Assembly (NCBI RefSeq): GCF_001636845.1
Contig: NZ_LITT01000035.1
Location: 186,001-250,000, forward strand
DNA length: 64,000 nt
Direction: 5' to 3'
Source of the DNA: Clostridium ljungdahlii
Lineage (GTDB): Bacteria; Bacillota; Clostridia; Clostridiales; Clostridiaceae
The translations under genes were made by a program, and so were the position numbers. Positions 8,931 to 19,091 of this stretch are shown here, piece after piece. How positions within the stretch are numbered: position 1 is the first letter of the stretch; each line of letters begins with the position of its first letter. Under the pieces are notes generated by a model, which was not told the DNA's origin, did no database searches, and worked only from the letters and a program-made list of their open reading frames with translations.

Positions 8931-9581
8931 TTACATATCCTTATTACCATATACTTTTACAGATATGCAGTAAGAAGCAATCATAATTAAAATTGTCATT
9001 ATCAGCATAATAAAAGGGAGGTACTGTAAAACAATATCCATATACTGTTTCACCAAAGGAGAAAAACTTAATTTTGCGAGTTTAGATCTGGAAATACCTG
9101 TGATACCAGCAAATGCTAAAAAAAATACTAAAAATATAACAATACGTGATTTTTCTACTCCAAATTTATAAATGACAGGTAATACAATGCTTATAAACAA
9201 AAATCCAACTGCCAGAACGAGTCCAGTGGCTTCAAATATCTCCACCATATCTAAGTTATGCTTATAAATTCCCTGGGCAAAACACAGAGCTACTGCGATC
9301 CCTGCCCCAATAAGACTTAAAATAGTGGAAACCAGATATTTTGAAAGTACTACATCTCTCCTTGTAACTGGCATAGTCAGTGCATATTTATCCCATTTTA
9401 CCATATTGTCATATGTTATAGTATTTGTAACAAGCATGCTTGCTAAAATTACTACAAATCCATCTAAAAAAGCCATATTATTTTGTTGAAAAAATAAAAC
9501 TCCAAAGCCTACAATCCAAATGATTAAAAATTTACTAGTTTTTTTTAAATTATATAAATCTTTTAAAATTAAACCCCTCAT
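8931..9581 (-). CDS. ABC-2 family permease (first of two tandem paralogues)
   Basis: 216 residues with the same spans and motifs as the 8178-8825 product (MPVTRRDVVLSKYLVS, YKFGVEKSRI, ISVKVYG near the C-terminus). Its start codon region overlaps the ATPase stop at 9581, indicating coupled translation. A gap of 105 bases separates it from its paralogue; I see only a degraded continuation there and no gene. Confidence 0.86.
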   Translation of the reverse strand: MRGLILKDLYNLKKTSKFLIIWIVGFGVLFFQQNNMAFLDGFVVILASMLVTNTITYDNMVKWDKYALTMPVTRRDVVLSKYLVSTILSLIGAGIAVALCFAQGIYKHNLDMVEIFEATGLVLAVGFLFISIVLPVIYKFGVEKSRIVIFLVFFLAFAGITGISRSKLAKLSFSPLVKQYMDIVLQYLPFIMLIMTILIMIASYCISVKVYGNKDM

Positions 9582-10438
9582 TATTTATCACCCCTAATAT
9601 AAAATAGCATGATATCTTCTATGGAAGTATTGTCCACCACAAGTTTTGGATGCTTATTTATAAAATCATATTTGTCATTTATTAAAACCTCATACCCAAA
9701 TTGATTTTTTCTGTAATTTATAAATTCTTCTTTAGAAAGATTATTAAAATCTGAAGTTCCACACTTCAATATACCCATATTTTCTCTCAAATCATCCTTG
9801 CTTTTACTGAAAACTACCTGTCCATCATGAATGAAAGTAATGTAATCTGCTATCTTATCTAGATCACTGGTTACATGTGATGACAGCAAAATAGAATGTT
9901 CTTCATCTTGAATAAAATCCAAAAATATATCAAGAATTTCTTCCCTGGCAACAGGATCAAGACCTCCTGTTGCTTCATCCAAAATCAGAAGTTTTGGCTT
10001 GTGTGAAAGTGCAGCAGCAATACACAGTTTCATCTTCATTCCTCTTGAAAATTCTTTTACAATCTTATCTTTAGGTATTTGAAATTTATCCAGGTAATTA
10101 AAAAAAAGACTGCTGTCCCACTGCTTATAAATTTTTGCCATGAATTTTGAAATGTTTTTTGCATTTAAAGTGTCATGAAAATTACTTTCATCAAAAACTA
10201 CACCTATCTGTTCTTTTATATACTTTTCATCTTTTATATTGTCACGACCAAATATTTGAATTTCTCCACTTTCCCTGCTAATCAAATTTAAAATAGCCTT
10301 TAATGTAGTAGTTTTTCCTGCACCATTCTCACCTATAAATCCTACGATACTTCCTTTAGGTACAAAAAATGAAACATTTTTCAAACTAAAATTTTTATAA
10401 GTTTTGTTTAATCCCCTAACACTTATTGCTTCATCCAT
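9581..10438 (-). CDS. ABC transporter ATP-binding protein
   Basis: 285 residues. Walker A GENGAGKTT (about 36-44), a Q-loop region after IGVVFDESNF, signature EFSRGMKMKL, Walker B LLILDEATGGLDP and H-loop LSSHVT are in order. A C-terminal extension of about 70 residues is usual for this exporter subfamily. It lies two bases after the GntR gene and overlaps the first permease. Regulator-ATPase-permease-permease order matches ytr-type exporters linked to cell-envelope stress, but the substrate cannot be read from sequence. Confidence 0.93.
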   Translation of the reverse strand: MDEAISVRGLNKTYKNFSLKNVSFFVPKGSIVGFIGENGAGKTTTLKAILNLISRESGEIQIFGRDNIKDEKYIKEQIGVVFDESNFHDTLNAKNISKFMAKIYKQWDSSLFFNYLDKFQIPKDKIVKEFSRGMKMKLCIAAALSHKPKLLILDEATGGLDPVAREEILDIFLDFIQDEEHSILLSSHVTSDLDKIADYITFIHDGQVVFSKSKDDLRENMGILKCGTSDFNNLSKEEFINYRKNQFGYEVLINDKYDFINKHPKLVVDNTSIEDIMLFYIRGDK

Positions 10439-10440
10439 AA

Positions 10441-10815
10441 TTATTCTCCTTTATATAATAATTTTAGAATATCTTCTAGTTCCTCATATCTAATGCCGCT
10501 TACCTTTGCAAGATCCACAGCTTTTTGTAAATGTTCTTCCGCAAGGCGCAGCTGTTCTTCTTTTATAATCTCCATATTCTTGCCTGCTACAAAACTTCCC
10601 TTTCCCTTTACTGTTTCAATAAAGCCATCTCTCTCTAAATCTGTATAGGCACGTTTTGTAGTTATAACACTGATCCTCAGTTCTTTAGCCAAAAGTCTCA
10701 TGCTGGGCAGTGCATATCCTTCAGGCAGGGAGCCACTTATAATCATGTTTTTTATTTGGGCTGATATTTGTTCATAAATTGGTTTATCGCTGGAGTTGCT
10801 TATGATGATATCCAA
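10441..10815 (-). CDS. GntR family transcriptional regulator, YtrA subfamily
   Basis: 124 residues. The N-terminal winged helix-turn-helix (about 10-75: KPIYEQISAQIKNMIISG, then LPSMRLLAKELRISVITTKRAY) is followed by only ~45 helical residues. This short form defines the YtrA subfamily, which has no ligand domain and regulates adjacent ABC exporters. It is first in the operon, and a 29-bp palindrome upstream is the likely autoregulatory operator. Confidence 0.92.
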   Translation of the reverse strand: MDIIISNSSDKPIYEQISAQIKNMIISGSLPEGYALPSMRLLAKELRISVITTKRAYTDLERDGFIETVKGKGSFVAGKNMEIIKEEQLRLAEEHLQKAVDLAKVSGIRYEELEDILKLLYKGE

Positions 10816-10851
10816 CTAATCACCCCTTATCTCAAATTATGTATTTCGTAT

Positions 10852-10902
10852 ATATTGTATATATCATATATATACAATATATTAATATGTACGCTCTGTC
10901 AA
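10852..10902 (-). promoter_or_regulatory. Promoter region and GntR operator palindrome
   Basis: ATATTGTATATAT (10852-10864), CAT, ATATATACAATAT (10868-10880) is a perfect 13-base inverted repeat of the TTGTATATA..TATATACAA type seen with YtrA regulators. On the minus strand TTGACA (10902-10897) sits 17 bases from a weak -10 (TATTGT) that falls inside the palindrome, so binding should block transcription. Confidence 0.7.
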
Positions 10903-10912
10903 TAGAAAAACA

Positions 10913-10957
10913 TAAAAAAATTCTCTACTACAATTATTACACCGTAGTAAAGAATTT
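10913..10957 (-). terminator. Terminator left from a broken gene
   Basis: AATTCTCTACTAC (10919-10931) pairs with GTAGTAAAGAATT (10944-10956). The T run lies on the minus strand. It follows the cell-wall-binding remnant. Confidence 0.8.
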
Positions 10958-10967
10958 CTAGACTCTC

Positions 10968-11056
10968 TTATTTACTTATAAGTTTGGAAACTTCATCTTG
11001 AATTTCACTGCTTACAGCAACTGTTCCTCCTAAAATGGTGACATCTTTTGGCGTAT
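10968..11056 (-). pseudogene. Remnant of a cell wall binding repeat 2 (CWB2) protein C-terminus
   Basis: About 29 codons ending at TAA (10970-10968) read ...TPKDVTILGGTVAVSSEI... KLISK. The VTILGG-x-x-AVS pattern is the CWB2 repeat of clostridial S-layer-type proteins. A TGA in frame immediately upstream and loss of homology show that the rest is missing. A good terminator follows, as expected for the true 3' end of the lost gene. Confidence 0.72.
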
Positions 11057-11098
11057 TTTTTATATAAATTCAAATAATTTTTACTTAGATTTTTATAC

Positions 11099-11263
11099 TT
11101 AAATATTCTCTTCTTTAAGCATTCGCATAAGTTCATTTAAATCATCAAAACTCAATATGCCTTTAAGATAATTAAGTACTATCTTAGCTTCAGCAGCTTT
11201 TAATTTTTCCACAGCCTCTTCTGTTTTTGGATAATTAACTATAACTTTTATAGTCATAACCAT
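11099..11263 (-). CDS. Small protein of unknown function (54 residues)
   Basis: Starts at ATG 11263 with SD AGAGGGG a few bases upstream and ends at TAA 11099. The product (MVMTIKVIVNYPKTEE...LMRMLKEENI) is helical and charged, with no membrane span or cysteine. It is divergent from the recombinase 84 bases away, so it may belong to the same mobile unit. I do not recognise the family. Confidence 0.65.
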   Translation of the reverse strand: MVMTIKVIVNYPKTEEAVEKLKAAEAKIVLNYLKGILSFDDLNELMRMLKEENI

Positions 11264-11346
11264 ACCCCTCTTAGCATTTCTACCATAATATGAGATTAAT
11301 TTTAAAAGGTGATTAATATTATATAAATAGGAAGGGGGTAATCACA

Positions 11347-12966
11347 ATAAGGGCTGCCATATATTCAAGAAAATCAAAATTCACAGACAAAGGAGAATCC
11401 ATAGAAAATCAGGTAGAGATGTGCCGGGAATATTTAAATAGGATGTATGACAATATTGAGGAAATAATTGTATATGAAGATGAAGGCTTTAGTGGTTCTA
11501 ATGTTAAAAGACCTCAATTTCAAAAATTGATGTCAAATATAAAGAATAGAAAATTTACTCACTTAATATGCTACAGACTTGATAGAATATCAAGAAATGT
11601 AGCTGACTTTGCAGGTACTCTTGAAATTCTAAATAAATACAATGTATCTTTCATTTCTATTAAAGAACAGTTTGACACATCTTCTGCCATGGGCAGGGCC
11701 ATGATGAACATAGCTGCAGTATTTGCCCAACTAGAACGAGAAACTATAGCAGAAAGAGTTCGGGATAATATGCTGGAACTTGCTAAAACAGGTAGATGGC
11801 TTGGAGGTACTCCACCTCTTGGATTTAAATCTGAGCCTGTAAAATATGCAAATTCTAATGGTAAAGGGAAAAAAATGTTTAAGTTAAGCAAAGTACCAGA
11901 TGAAATAAATCTTGTAAAATCCATTTATAACCTATATTTAAGTAAAAAAAATTTTAGTTCCACTGCAAGTTATCTTTGTAAAAATAAGTACAAAGGTAAA
12001 AACGGTGGAGAATTTTCCCGGGGAACTGTACAGCAAATAATACTAAATCCTGTATACTGTACAGCAGATGAAAAAATATTCACCTGGTTTAAAAGTAAAG
12101 GAGCTATAACTTGTGGAATTCCTGACGGAAAACACGGACTTATGGTATATAATAAAAGGGCCGGCGGCAAGAAAGAAAACCCTATAGATAAATGGATTGT
12201 ATCTGTGGGCAAACATGAAGCCGTTGTAAGTTCTGATATATGGGTAAAGTGTCACAATATACTAGATGAAAGTAAGAAAAAATCTTCTCCTCGCTGTGGT
12301 ACTGGCAGAAAATTTTTGCTTTCAGGGATGATTATTTGTGGCGAATGCGGCTCAGGCATGTCCTCCTGGTCTCATTACAATAAAAAAAAGAATTTTTTAG
12401 AACGCTATTACCGATGTAATTTAAAAAATAGAGCCAGCAGCAGATGCAAAAATAAAATGTTAAATGCCTATAAGGCAGAAGAATATGTAGAAAAATATTT
12501 TTTGCATTTGGATATATCTGCACTTTTACGTATTTATAAATCAGATCCGTCAAATAAGATAAATAGAGATAGCTCTTCCAAACAAATACTTAGATTTAAA
12601 AAAAAGATTGATGCTAATAACAGAATTCTTAAGGGTTTGATTAAAAAATTCTCCCTTCTGGATGACAATATAGATATTTTACAAATAATAAAAAAAGAAA
12701 TGTGTGATATAAGAAAAGAAAATGTGGATTTGGAAAATAAAATAACTAAATTATCAACTTCTACAAATTCAACTGTCTGTTCTAAAAAATTTTTAAATTC
12801 AATAAAAGATCAGCTTTTGGATTTTAAAAAATTCTTTGCTTCCATGGATATTGATAGTAAAAAATTGCTTTTAAACTCTTTAATAAAAAATATAGTTTGG
12901 TATGGTAAAGATGAAGTTCTACAAATAAATCTTATTGGATGTGATACTGATATTAAGAAGACGTAA
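11347..12966 (+). CDS. Large serine recombinase with apparent ATA start codon
   Basis: 539 residues if begun at ATA 11347. The N-terminal resolvase domain starts RAAIYSRKS, which carries the catalytic serine. The recombinase domain is at about 175-300 and a zinc ribbon at about 325-370 (CGECGSGM ... YRCNLKN ... RCKN). A coiled coil (about 405-470) follows, as in phage and element integrases. The first in-frame ATG (11419) would delete the catalytic serine. GGAAGGGGG ends eight bases before ATA, exactly where family members have ATG. Either AUA initiation, probably weak, or a point mutation in the start codon. Flanking gene fragments suggest rearrangement here. Confidence 0.85.
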   Translation: MRAAIYSRKSKFTDKGESIENQVEMCREYLNRMYDNIEEIIVYEDEGFSGSNVKRPQFQKLMSNIKNRKFTHLICYRLDRISRNVADFAGTLEILNKYNVSFISIKEQFDTSSAMGRAMMNIAAVFAQLERETIAERVRDNMLELAKTGRWLGGTPPLGFKSEPVKYANSNGKGKKMFKLSKVPDEINLVKSIYNLYLSKKNFSSTASYLCKNKYKGKNGGEFSRGTVQQIILNPVYCTADEKIFTWFKSKGAITCGIPDGKHGLMVYNKRAGGKKENPIDKWIVSVGKHEAVVSSDIWVKCHNILDESKKKSSPRCGTGRKFLLSGMIICGECGSGMSSWSHYNKKKNFLERYYRCNLKNRASSRCKNKMLNAYKAEEYVEKYFLHLDISALLRIYKSDPSNKINRDSSSKQILRFKKKIDANNRILKGLIKKFSLLDDNIDILQIIKKEMCDIRKENVDLENKITKLSTSTNSTVCSKKFLNSIKDQLLDFKKFFASMDIDSKKLLLNSLIKNIVWYGKDEVLQINLIGCDTDIKKT

Positions 12967-13234
12967 TTTCACGGATTGCGTCTTCTTGTGCTTTTGATAT
13001 GGCAGCTTCTGCACCCTGACCTGTTGTTAGATCTATATTTATCCCCTGTTCTTTAAACATTCCCTTATTTATTGCCACATACATAGGTGCATAAAATACA
13101 GACCTTGCTACCTCGTTCAATTTTACTGTAACTAACGCCTTGCTATCTTTCTTACCACCACATCCTGTAAAAAGAGTAACTATAAATATAAAGGAGAGTA
13201 AAATACAACCTATGCAAAACTTCTTTCTAGTCAT
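12953..13234 (-). pseudogene. Truncated substrate-binding lipoprotein (SsuA/NMT1-like) N-terminal fragment
   Basis: Starts at ATG 13234 (SD GGAGG). A lipoprotein signal peptide ends in LFTGCGG. It continues with VKLNEVARSVFYAPMYVA and a GMFKEQGINIDL-type segment, the start of a sulfonate/nitrate/pyrimidine-precursor binding protein. After GQGAEAA (about residue 75) it leaves the family, where a conserved M-x-A-L-x-x-G-x-x-D-I-G segment is expected, and stops at 93. About 230 residues are missing. The break adjoins the recombinase 3' end. An SsuBC-type ATPase and permease without a binding protein lie at 18.3-19.9 kb. Confidence 0.75.
12955..12987. terminator. Inverted repeat at the recombinase 3' end
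   Basis: AAGAAGACG (12955-12963) and CGTCTTCTT (12979-12987) are perfect complements around the recombinase stop codon and the last codons of the truncated lipoprotein. It may terminate transcription or mark the recombination junction. The T runs are short. Confidence 0.45.
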
Positions 13235-13321
13235 AAAATCCTCCAAAAAACATTAATATTTATATTATTAATATGAAGAATACTACAATTATGTTAAAAT
13301 GTTTAGAAATTCTATCATCTC

Positions 13322-13579
13322 TATAGAATTCCTAATTAAAAGTTAACTTATACAAATCATATTTTTACAATAGCGAAGCTCTTTTAAATATTTTGCATAT
13401 AAGACTTAGTAAAAAATTCGTAAAAAAATCTAAGGACTTTCGAATTGTTTGAGGTACGAGTTTTCAAAAGTCCTTAGATTTTAGAATTGTTTACTTAGCC
13501 TTATCAAAATATTTAATCGAGCTGAGGATTGTAAAAAATATGTGGAGTATACGTTGATTTTTTGCTTAGAACCCCCATA
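13322..13579 (-). repeat. R1 long-hairpin repeat, copy R1-C
   Basis: The 13235-13579 gap is filled by one R1 element from TATAG to the complement of TATGGG. The left half pairs with the right half along almost the whole length, leaving the loop TTGTTTGAGGTACGAG around 13446-13460. It ends immediately before the stop codon of the 1431-residue gene. On that gene's strand the loop reads CTCGTACCTCAAAC, the sense orientation used here. Confidence 0.88.
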
Positions 13580-16500
13580 TTATTTGGTTCCACTTTGAGC
13601 AAGTGCTGCTTGAGGTACTAATTTCTCTTTTGGTTTTTGGACTGAAGTTTCATTTTCCATAGATTTAAAGGCCACAGACAGCATGAGTTTTAATCTATTT
13701 AACTGATTTACTTCACTTGCTCCTGGATCATAATCTATAGCAGCAATATTACTTCCCTTGTATCTTCTCTTTAATTCCTTTATCATTCCCTTACCTGTTA
13801 CATGGTTAGGCAGACATGCAAAAGGCTGCATACATACGATATTTTTAGTTCCACTTCTTATAAGTTCTATCATTTCAGCTGTCAAGAACCAACCTTCACC
13901 AGTTTGATTTCCTATAGAAAGTACTTTAGAAGCATACTTCGCCAGTTCTTCAATGTCTGATGGTGGAGTGAACTTTTTACTATTTTCAAGAGCTTTTCTC
14001 ATATGCCTTCTAAAATATTCGATACATTTAATTGCCCATTTATTTACAATATTGTCCTTATAACTTCCATCCAAATATTTGTATTTGAATTCAGCATCAT
14101 AAGCACAGTACAAAAGAAAATCTGTCAAGTCCGGAACTACTGCTTCTGCACCTTCTTTTTCCAAAACATCTACAATATTGTTATTAGCTGTAGGGTGGAA
14201 TTTAACTAATATCTCCCCTACTACTCCAACTCTAGGCTTTTTAACTTTATTTAATTCAAGATTGTCAAAGTCTTCTACTATGCTGTATATATTTTTCTTA
14301 AATTGGCTGTGACTTCCATTTCTAACATTTTCCTTGCACTTATCAACCCAATTTTTATAAAGTGTATTTGCAGATTCCGGTATCTTTTCATACGGCCTTA
14401 CCTTATACAACACTCTCATAAATAAGTCTCCGTATAAAAGTGCCATCATGGATTTATTTACAAGTCCTAGAGTAATTTTAAATCCTGGATTTTTTTCTAA
14501 TCCCACTGTATTTACAGATATTACAGGTATATTTTCCATACCAGCTTCTCTAAGCGCCTTTCTTAAGAAACCTATATAGTTTGTAGCCCTGCATCCTCCC
14601 CCTGTTTGAGAAATTATTAAAGAGGTATTATTTAAGTCATATTTCCCAGATTTTAATGCTTCTATCATTTGTCCCACTACTATTATGGAAGGATAGCAGG
14701 CATCGTTATTTACATATTTAAGTCCCTCATCTACTGCTTTCTTATCTACAGAAGGTAGTACCTCCAGGTTATATCCAGATGCTTTAAAAGCTTCCTGCAG
14801 AAATTGAAAATGTATAGGTGACATCTGTGGACAAAGTATAGTATGCTTTTTCCTCATTTCTTCAGTAAACAGTACTTTTTTATAATCAGTTCCAACTTTA
14901 TGAGGTTTAAAACCAGATTTATCTCTCTCTTCAATAGCTGCCTTAAGAGAACGCATTCTTATTTTAACAGCCCCTAAATTACTACCCTCATCAATTTTAA
15001 GTACTGTATATATCTTTCCGTATTTATTTAATATTTCCTGAGTTTGATCTGTAGTTACTGCATCTAATCCACAGCCAAAGGAATTTAATTGTACAAGTTC
15101 TATATTGTCCTGTTTAGCTACAAAACTTGCTGCAGCATATAATCTAGAATGATATACCCACTGATCTACTACCCTTAAAGGTCTTTCTACTACTCCAAGG
15201 TGTGCCACAGAATCCTCAGTCAAAACTGCCATACCGTAAGATGTTATTATGTTAGGTATACCATGATTTATTTCTGGATCAATATGGTAAGGTCTTCCTG
15301 CAAGTACTATGCCCTTTTTACCTGTATCTTTAAGATATTTTATTACTTCTTCACCTTTTGACCTTATATCATTTTTTACATTTCTACTCTCTTCAAAAGC
15401 TTTTGCCACTGCAGAAGATATTTCCTTTTGAGGTATATTAAACTCTTTAAGTTCTTCTCCAAGTCTCTCTGCGAGCTTTGGCTCGTTATTCAAAGACAAG
15501 AATGGATTTTTAAAATTGATATCTTTCTCCTTTAGTATATCCATATTGTTTTTTATAACTTCAGGATAAGATGTTACTATAGGACAGTTATAGTTATTAT
15601 CTGCCTTTTCTTGTTCTTTTTTCTCATAAGGTATACATGGATAGAATATAAAATTTACTCCTCTATTTATAAGATCCATTATATGTCCGTGGACCATCTT
15701 CCCAGGATAGCAAACTGACTCAGAAGGTATTGTTTCTATTCCAAGTTCGTAAATTCTCTTTGACGAACGGGAAGATATTTCTACTCTAAATCCTAGCGCG
15801 GTGAAAAATGTAAACCAAAATGGATAATTTTCGTATAAATTTAACACTCGAGGTATCCCTACTATCCCTCTTTTTGCTTCGCCCTTTTTAAGCGGAATGT
15901 AATTAAATATTCTTTTGTACTTATAGGCAAAAATATCAGGTACATCTTGACTTTTACGCTCTAATCCTGCACCTCTTTCGCACCTGTTTCCAGATATAAA
16001 CTCTTTTCCGTCGGAAAACTTGTTTATAGTCAAAAGACAGTTGTTAGCACACTTTCCACATCTTCTCATAGATACTTCTGATGTAAAATTACCTAGTTCA
16101 TTTTCACTTAAAAGTGTACTTTCACACCCAGCCTGATATCTTTCCTTTGCAATAATTGCAGATCCAAAAGCTCCCATAAGACCTGCTATATCAGGTCTTA
16201 CTACTTCCCTGCCAGATATGATTTCAAAGGCTCTAAGTACAGCATCATTATAAAAAGTTCCTCCTTGTACTATTACCTTTTCTCCAAATTCTTTTGAATT
16301 TCTCATCTTTATTACTTTAAATAAAGCATTCTTTATAATTGAATAAGAAAGTCCTGCAGATATATCTCCTACTGAAGCTCCTTCTTTTTGAGCTTGTTTA
16401 ACTCTCGAATTCATAAATACAGTACACCTGGAACCCAAATCCACAGGTTTTTGAGAAGTTTCTGCAGCTTTTGCAAAATCTTCTACACTCATATTAAGTG

Positions 16501-17875
16501 ATTTAGCAAAAGTCTCCAAGAAAGATCCACATCCGGATGAACAAGCTTCATTTAAAATTACGCTGTCAATTACCTTGTCCTTAACTTTCAAGCATTTCAT
16601 ATCCTGTCCACCAATATCCAGTATAAAATCTACTCCAGGCTGGAAAAATTCTGCTGCCTTATAGTGGGCAATAGTTTCAACTTCACCTACATCTACATGC
16701 AGTGCTGCTTTTATAAGATTTTCTCCATAGCCTGTAACTGCTGAACTTACTATATGTGCACCTTCAGGCATCTTTTTATATAGATCCTTTAATATTCTTA
16801 CAGACGACTTTAAAGGGCTGCCTTCATTACCCTTGTAGAAAGAATAAAGTAAATTTCCTTCTTCATCTATGAGTGCCGCCTTAGTCGTAGTTGAGCCTGC
16901 ATCTATTCCAAGATAACAGCTTCCTCTAAATGTATTCAAATTTGCTCTTTTTACCACACTGGTACTGTGTCTTTTCTTAAATTCATTTAATTCGTTCTCA
17001 TCTTTAAATAATGGCCTTATGGTTTGTATTTCATCTGCTGAAGAATTGCTTAAATTAGGAAGCCTGTCTACTAAATCTTCAGCAGAGATAACTTTTCTAT
17101 TTTTAGAAGAAATAGCTGCTCCAAGTGCTACAAACAATTGAGGATTTTCAGGAAAAATCACCTGCTTATCCGTAAGCTTTAAAGTTTCTATAAATCTTTT
17201 TCTAAGTTCTGATAAAAAATACAGTGGTCCACCTAGAAATGCCACATTACCTTTTATAACTTTTCCGCAAGCAAGTCCACTTATTGTCTGATTTACAACT
17301 GATTGAAATACAGATACTGCAATATCTTCTTTTGCAGCTCCCTCATTTAAAAGAGGTTGTATATCAGTTTTGGCAAATACACCACACCTTGCTGCTATAG
17401 GATAAATCACTTTGTAATTTTTAGCTAATTCATTTAGTCCCTGCGCATCTGTTTGAAGAAGAGATGCCATTTGGTCTATAAATGCGCCCGTTCCACCTGC
17501 ACAAGTTCCATTCATTCTTTGATCAATTCCACCATCAAAAAAGGTTATCTTGGCATCTTCACCGCCTAATTCTATTGCCACATCCGTCTCCGGTATAAAT
17601 TGTTCTATAGTATTAGTACAAGCTACTACTTCTTGAATAAACGGTATGTCAAGCCACTTAGATACAGATAACCCACCTGAACCCGTAACCATTACAGTGA
17701 TATTTGAATCCTTTAATTTTTCATAGGCGTCTTTAATAACTTTAGCTATAGTACTTTTTATATCAGAAAAATGTCTTTGGTATTTATGATATACTATACT
17801 ATCTTTAATATCTGATATAACTATTTTTACTGTAGTTGAACCTACATCAAGACCTACATGAAATAAATTTTTCAT
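13580..17875 (-). CDS. Acyl-CoA dehydratase activase-related fusion protein (two BadF-type ATPase domains, DUF2229, dehydratase-like C-terminus)
   Basis: 1431 residues from ATG 17875 (SD AAAGGTG; a TTG at 17881 is rejected). Two ASKHA ATPase domains come first, each beginning with a DxGSTT-type loop (about 1-260 and 318-600). Each has the two cysteines that hold a dimer-bridging [4Fe-4S] cluster in HgdC ([14 protein letters not shown] and [16 protein letters not shown]). A Cys-rich linker (CGKCANNC, near 605) follows, then DUF2229 (about 665-880) and a region resembling dehydratase or double-cubane subunits (about 1010-1380). This is a known large clostridial architecture of undetermined reaction, presumably ATP-driven low-potential electron transfer. 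It is monocistronic; R1-C lies at its 3' end. Confidence 0.88.
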   Translation of the reverse strand: MKNLFHVGLDVGSTTVKIVISDIKDSIVYHKYQRHFSDIKSTIAKVIKDAYEKLKDSNITVMVTGSGGLSVSKWLDIPFIQEVVACTNTIEQFIPETDVAIELGGEDAKITFFDGGIDQRMNGTCAGGTGAFIDQMASLLQTDAQGLNELAKNYKVIYPIAARCGVFAKTDIQPLLNEGAAKEDIAVSVFQSVVNQTISGLACGKVIKGNVAFLGGPLYFLSELRKRFIETLKLTDKQVIFPENPQLFVALGAAISSKNRKVISAEDLVDRLPNLSNSSADEIQTIRPLFKDENELNEFKKRHSTSVVKRANLNTFRGSCYLGIDAGSTTTKAALIDEEGNLLYSFYKGNEGSPLKSSVRILKDLYKKMPEGAHIVSSAVTGYGENLIKAALHVDVGEVETIAHYKAAEFFQPGVDFILDIGGQDMKCLKVKDKVIDSVILNEACSSGCGSFLETFAKSLNMSVEDFAKAAETSQKPVDLGSRCTVFMNSRVKQAQKEGASVGDISAGLSYSIIKNALFKVIKMRNSKEFGEKVIVQGGTFYNDAVLRAFEIISGREVVRPDIAGLMGAFGSAIIAKERYQAGCESTLLSENELGNFTSEVSMRRCGKCANNCLLTINKFSDGKEFISGNRCERGAGLERKSQDVPDIFAYKYKRIFNYIPLKKGEAKRGIVGIPRVLNLYENYPFWFTFFTALGFRVEISSRSSKRIYELGIETIPSESVCYPGKMVHGHIMDLINRGVNFIFYPCIPYEKKEQEKADNNYNCPIVTSYPEVIKNNMDILKEKDINFKNPFLSLNNEPKLAERLGEELKEFNIPQKEISSAVAKAFEESRNVKNDIRSKGEEVIKYLKDTGKKGIVLAGRPYHIDPEINHGIPNIITSYGMAVLTEDSVAHLGVVERPLRVVDQWVYHSRLYAAASFVAKQDNIELVQLNSFGCGLDAVTTDQTQEILNKYGKIYTVLKIDEGSNLGAVKIRMRSLKAAIEERDKSGFKPHKVGTDYKKVLFTEEMRKKHTILCPQMSPIHFQFLQEAFKASGYNLEVLPSVDKKAVDEGLKYVNNDACYPSIIVVGQMIEALKSGKYDLNNTSLIISQTGGGCRATNYIGFLRKALREAGMENIPVISVNTVGLEKNPGFKITLGLVNKSMMALLYGDLFMRVLYKVRPYEKIPESANTLYKNWVDKCKENVRNGSHSQFKKNIYSIVEDFDNLELNKVKKPRVGVVGEILVKFHPTANNNIVDVLEKEGAEAVVPDLTDFLLYCAYDAEFKYKYLDGSYKDNIVNKWAIKCIEYFRRHMRKALENSKKFTPPSDIEELAKYASKVLSIGNQTGEGWFLTAEMIELIRSGTKNIVCMQPFACLPNHVTGKGMIKELKRRYKGSNIAAIDYDPGASEVNQLNRLKLMLSVAFKSMENETSVQKPKEKLVPQAALAQSGTK

Positions 17876-18332
17876 AAGCAATCACCTTTTAATAAAATAA
17901 TAATTTGAAATTGTACATTGATATTGTAATATATTTTCACTTAATAATAAACAGGAAATAATAGCTTTTATCCATATGCTTTATAGTATGTGCCATCACA
18001 ACCCATATTTAGAAAATAATTCTACGAATATGCCGCATAGTTACAATACAATTTGGATTTAAACTGTGTTCAAACCTAATTCAGTAATTATATTATAACA
18101 CATGTTACCCCTTAATTAATTTTAAGTTTAAAATACTACCATAATATAAATTGATATGTGAGTATTTTCATAGTTATGTGTTGAATTTTGTGCTGTTATA
18201 GTTTTTGCGTCAGGAACAATAAATTACGAGCCTTCATATAATAAATCATAGTCTGTAATAAGACTTTTGAAAGAAAATGCTTAAGTCTAATGAATGCCAA
18301 TTAATAACTGTAAACTGGCGGGAGATGATATT
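17876..18332. other. Intergenic region, no recognised gene or riboswitch
   Basis: A 457-base divergent spacer between the fusion protein and the SsuB-like gene. It is AT-rich with several TATAAT-like boxes but no convincing promoter pair. I checked for a TPP or other thiamine-type leader, suggested by the transporter family, and found none. Confidence 0.6.
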
Positions 18333-19091
18333 TTGAGTAAATTAACAGTAAAAGATGTATTTATGAACTACCATTCACTTAAAGGATTTACTAAAGCCTT
18401 GACTGATATAAACTTTTCTGTAGAAGAAGGAGAATTTTTAAGCATAGTAGGTCCATCAGGCTGCGGAAAAACTACACTTTTAAATATAATAGCAGGTCTT
18501 ATAAAACCTTCTTGTGGTGAAATATTTATAGACAATGAACCCTTAGCTTCTGCTTCCTCAAAACTTGGATATATGTTTCAAAGAGATCACCTATTTGAAT
18601 GGTCCAGCGTGTGGAACAATATAACTCTTGGTATAAGAATACAACATAAATCACCAGACTTATACAAAGACAAGTTAACTTCTCTACTTAAAAATTATGG
18701 TCTCATAGACTTTGTAAATTATTACCCGGATGAACTATCGGGGGGTATGCGTCAAAAGGTTGCCTTAATAAGAACTCTTGCCCTAAATCCTGAAGTTCTA
18801 CTTTTAGATGAACCCTTCTCAGCACTGGATTATCAAACTAGATTAAATATAAGCGATGAAATATTTAAAATATTGAAGAAGGAAGGGAAAACAGTAATAA
18901 TGGTAACTCACGATATAGCAGAGGCTATATCTATGTCAAATAGAATAGTAGTACTTTCAAAAAGACCTGCTAAAATTAAAAAAATATTTGATATAACTTT
19001 CAGTGAATCTTATAATTCTCCTTTAAAATGCAGAGAAGATCCAGAATTTAGAATTTACTTTAACAGCATATGGAAGGAGTTGAATTATTAA
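18333..19091 (+). CDS. ABC transporter ATP-binding protein, SsuB/TauB/NrtD type
   Basis: 252 residues from TTG 18333, with SD GGGAG eight bases upstream; an ATG at 18294 in frame has no SD and adds 13 unmatched residues. Walker A GPSGCGKTT, Q-loop MFQRDHLFEW, signature LSGGMRQKV, Walker B VLLLDEPFSALD and H-loop VTHDIAEA are all present, as in nitrate/sulfonate/taurine importers. It overlaps the permease start (TAATG). No intact binding-protein gene is adjacent, which is unusual for an importer. Confidence 0.92.
   Translation: MSKLTVKDVFMNYHSLKGFTKALTDINFSVEEGEFLSIVGPSGCGKTTLLNIIAGLIKPSCGEIFIDNEPLASASSKLGYMFQRDHLFEWSSVWNNITLGIRIQHKSPDLYKDKLTSLLKNYGLIDFVNYYPDELSGGMRQKVALIRTLALNPEVLLLDEPFSALDYQTRLNISDEIFKILKKEGKTVIMVTHDIAEAISMSNRIVVLSKRPAKIKKIFDITFSESYNSPLKCREDPEFRIYFNSIWKELNY

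Noticed and set aside
11571-12553. Several minus-strand open frames inside the recombinase gene
   Set aside because: Antisense shadows with no SD and no recognisable product; the plus-strand protein has all family domains.
11419-12966. Recombinase starting at ATG 11419
   Set aside because: It would lack the catalytic serine and has no SD; the family start aligns at ATA 11347.
17876-18332. Thiamine (TPP) riboswitch before the SsuBC-type transporter
   Set aside because: Searched by eye because some members of this family import thiamine precursors; the CUGAGA and related conserved blocks are absent.
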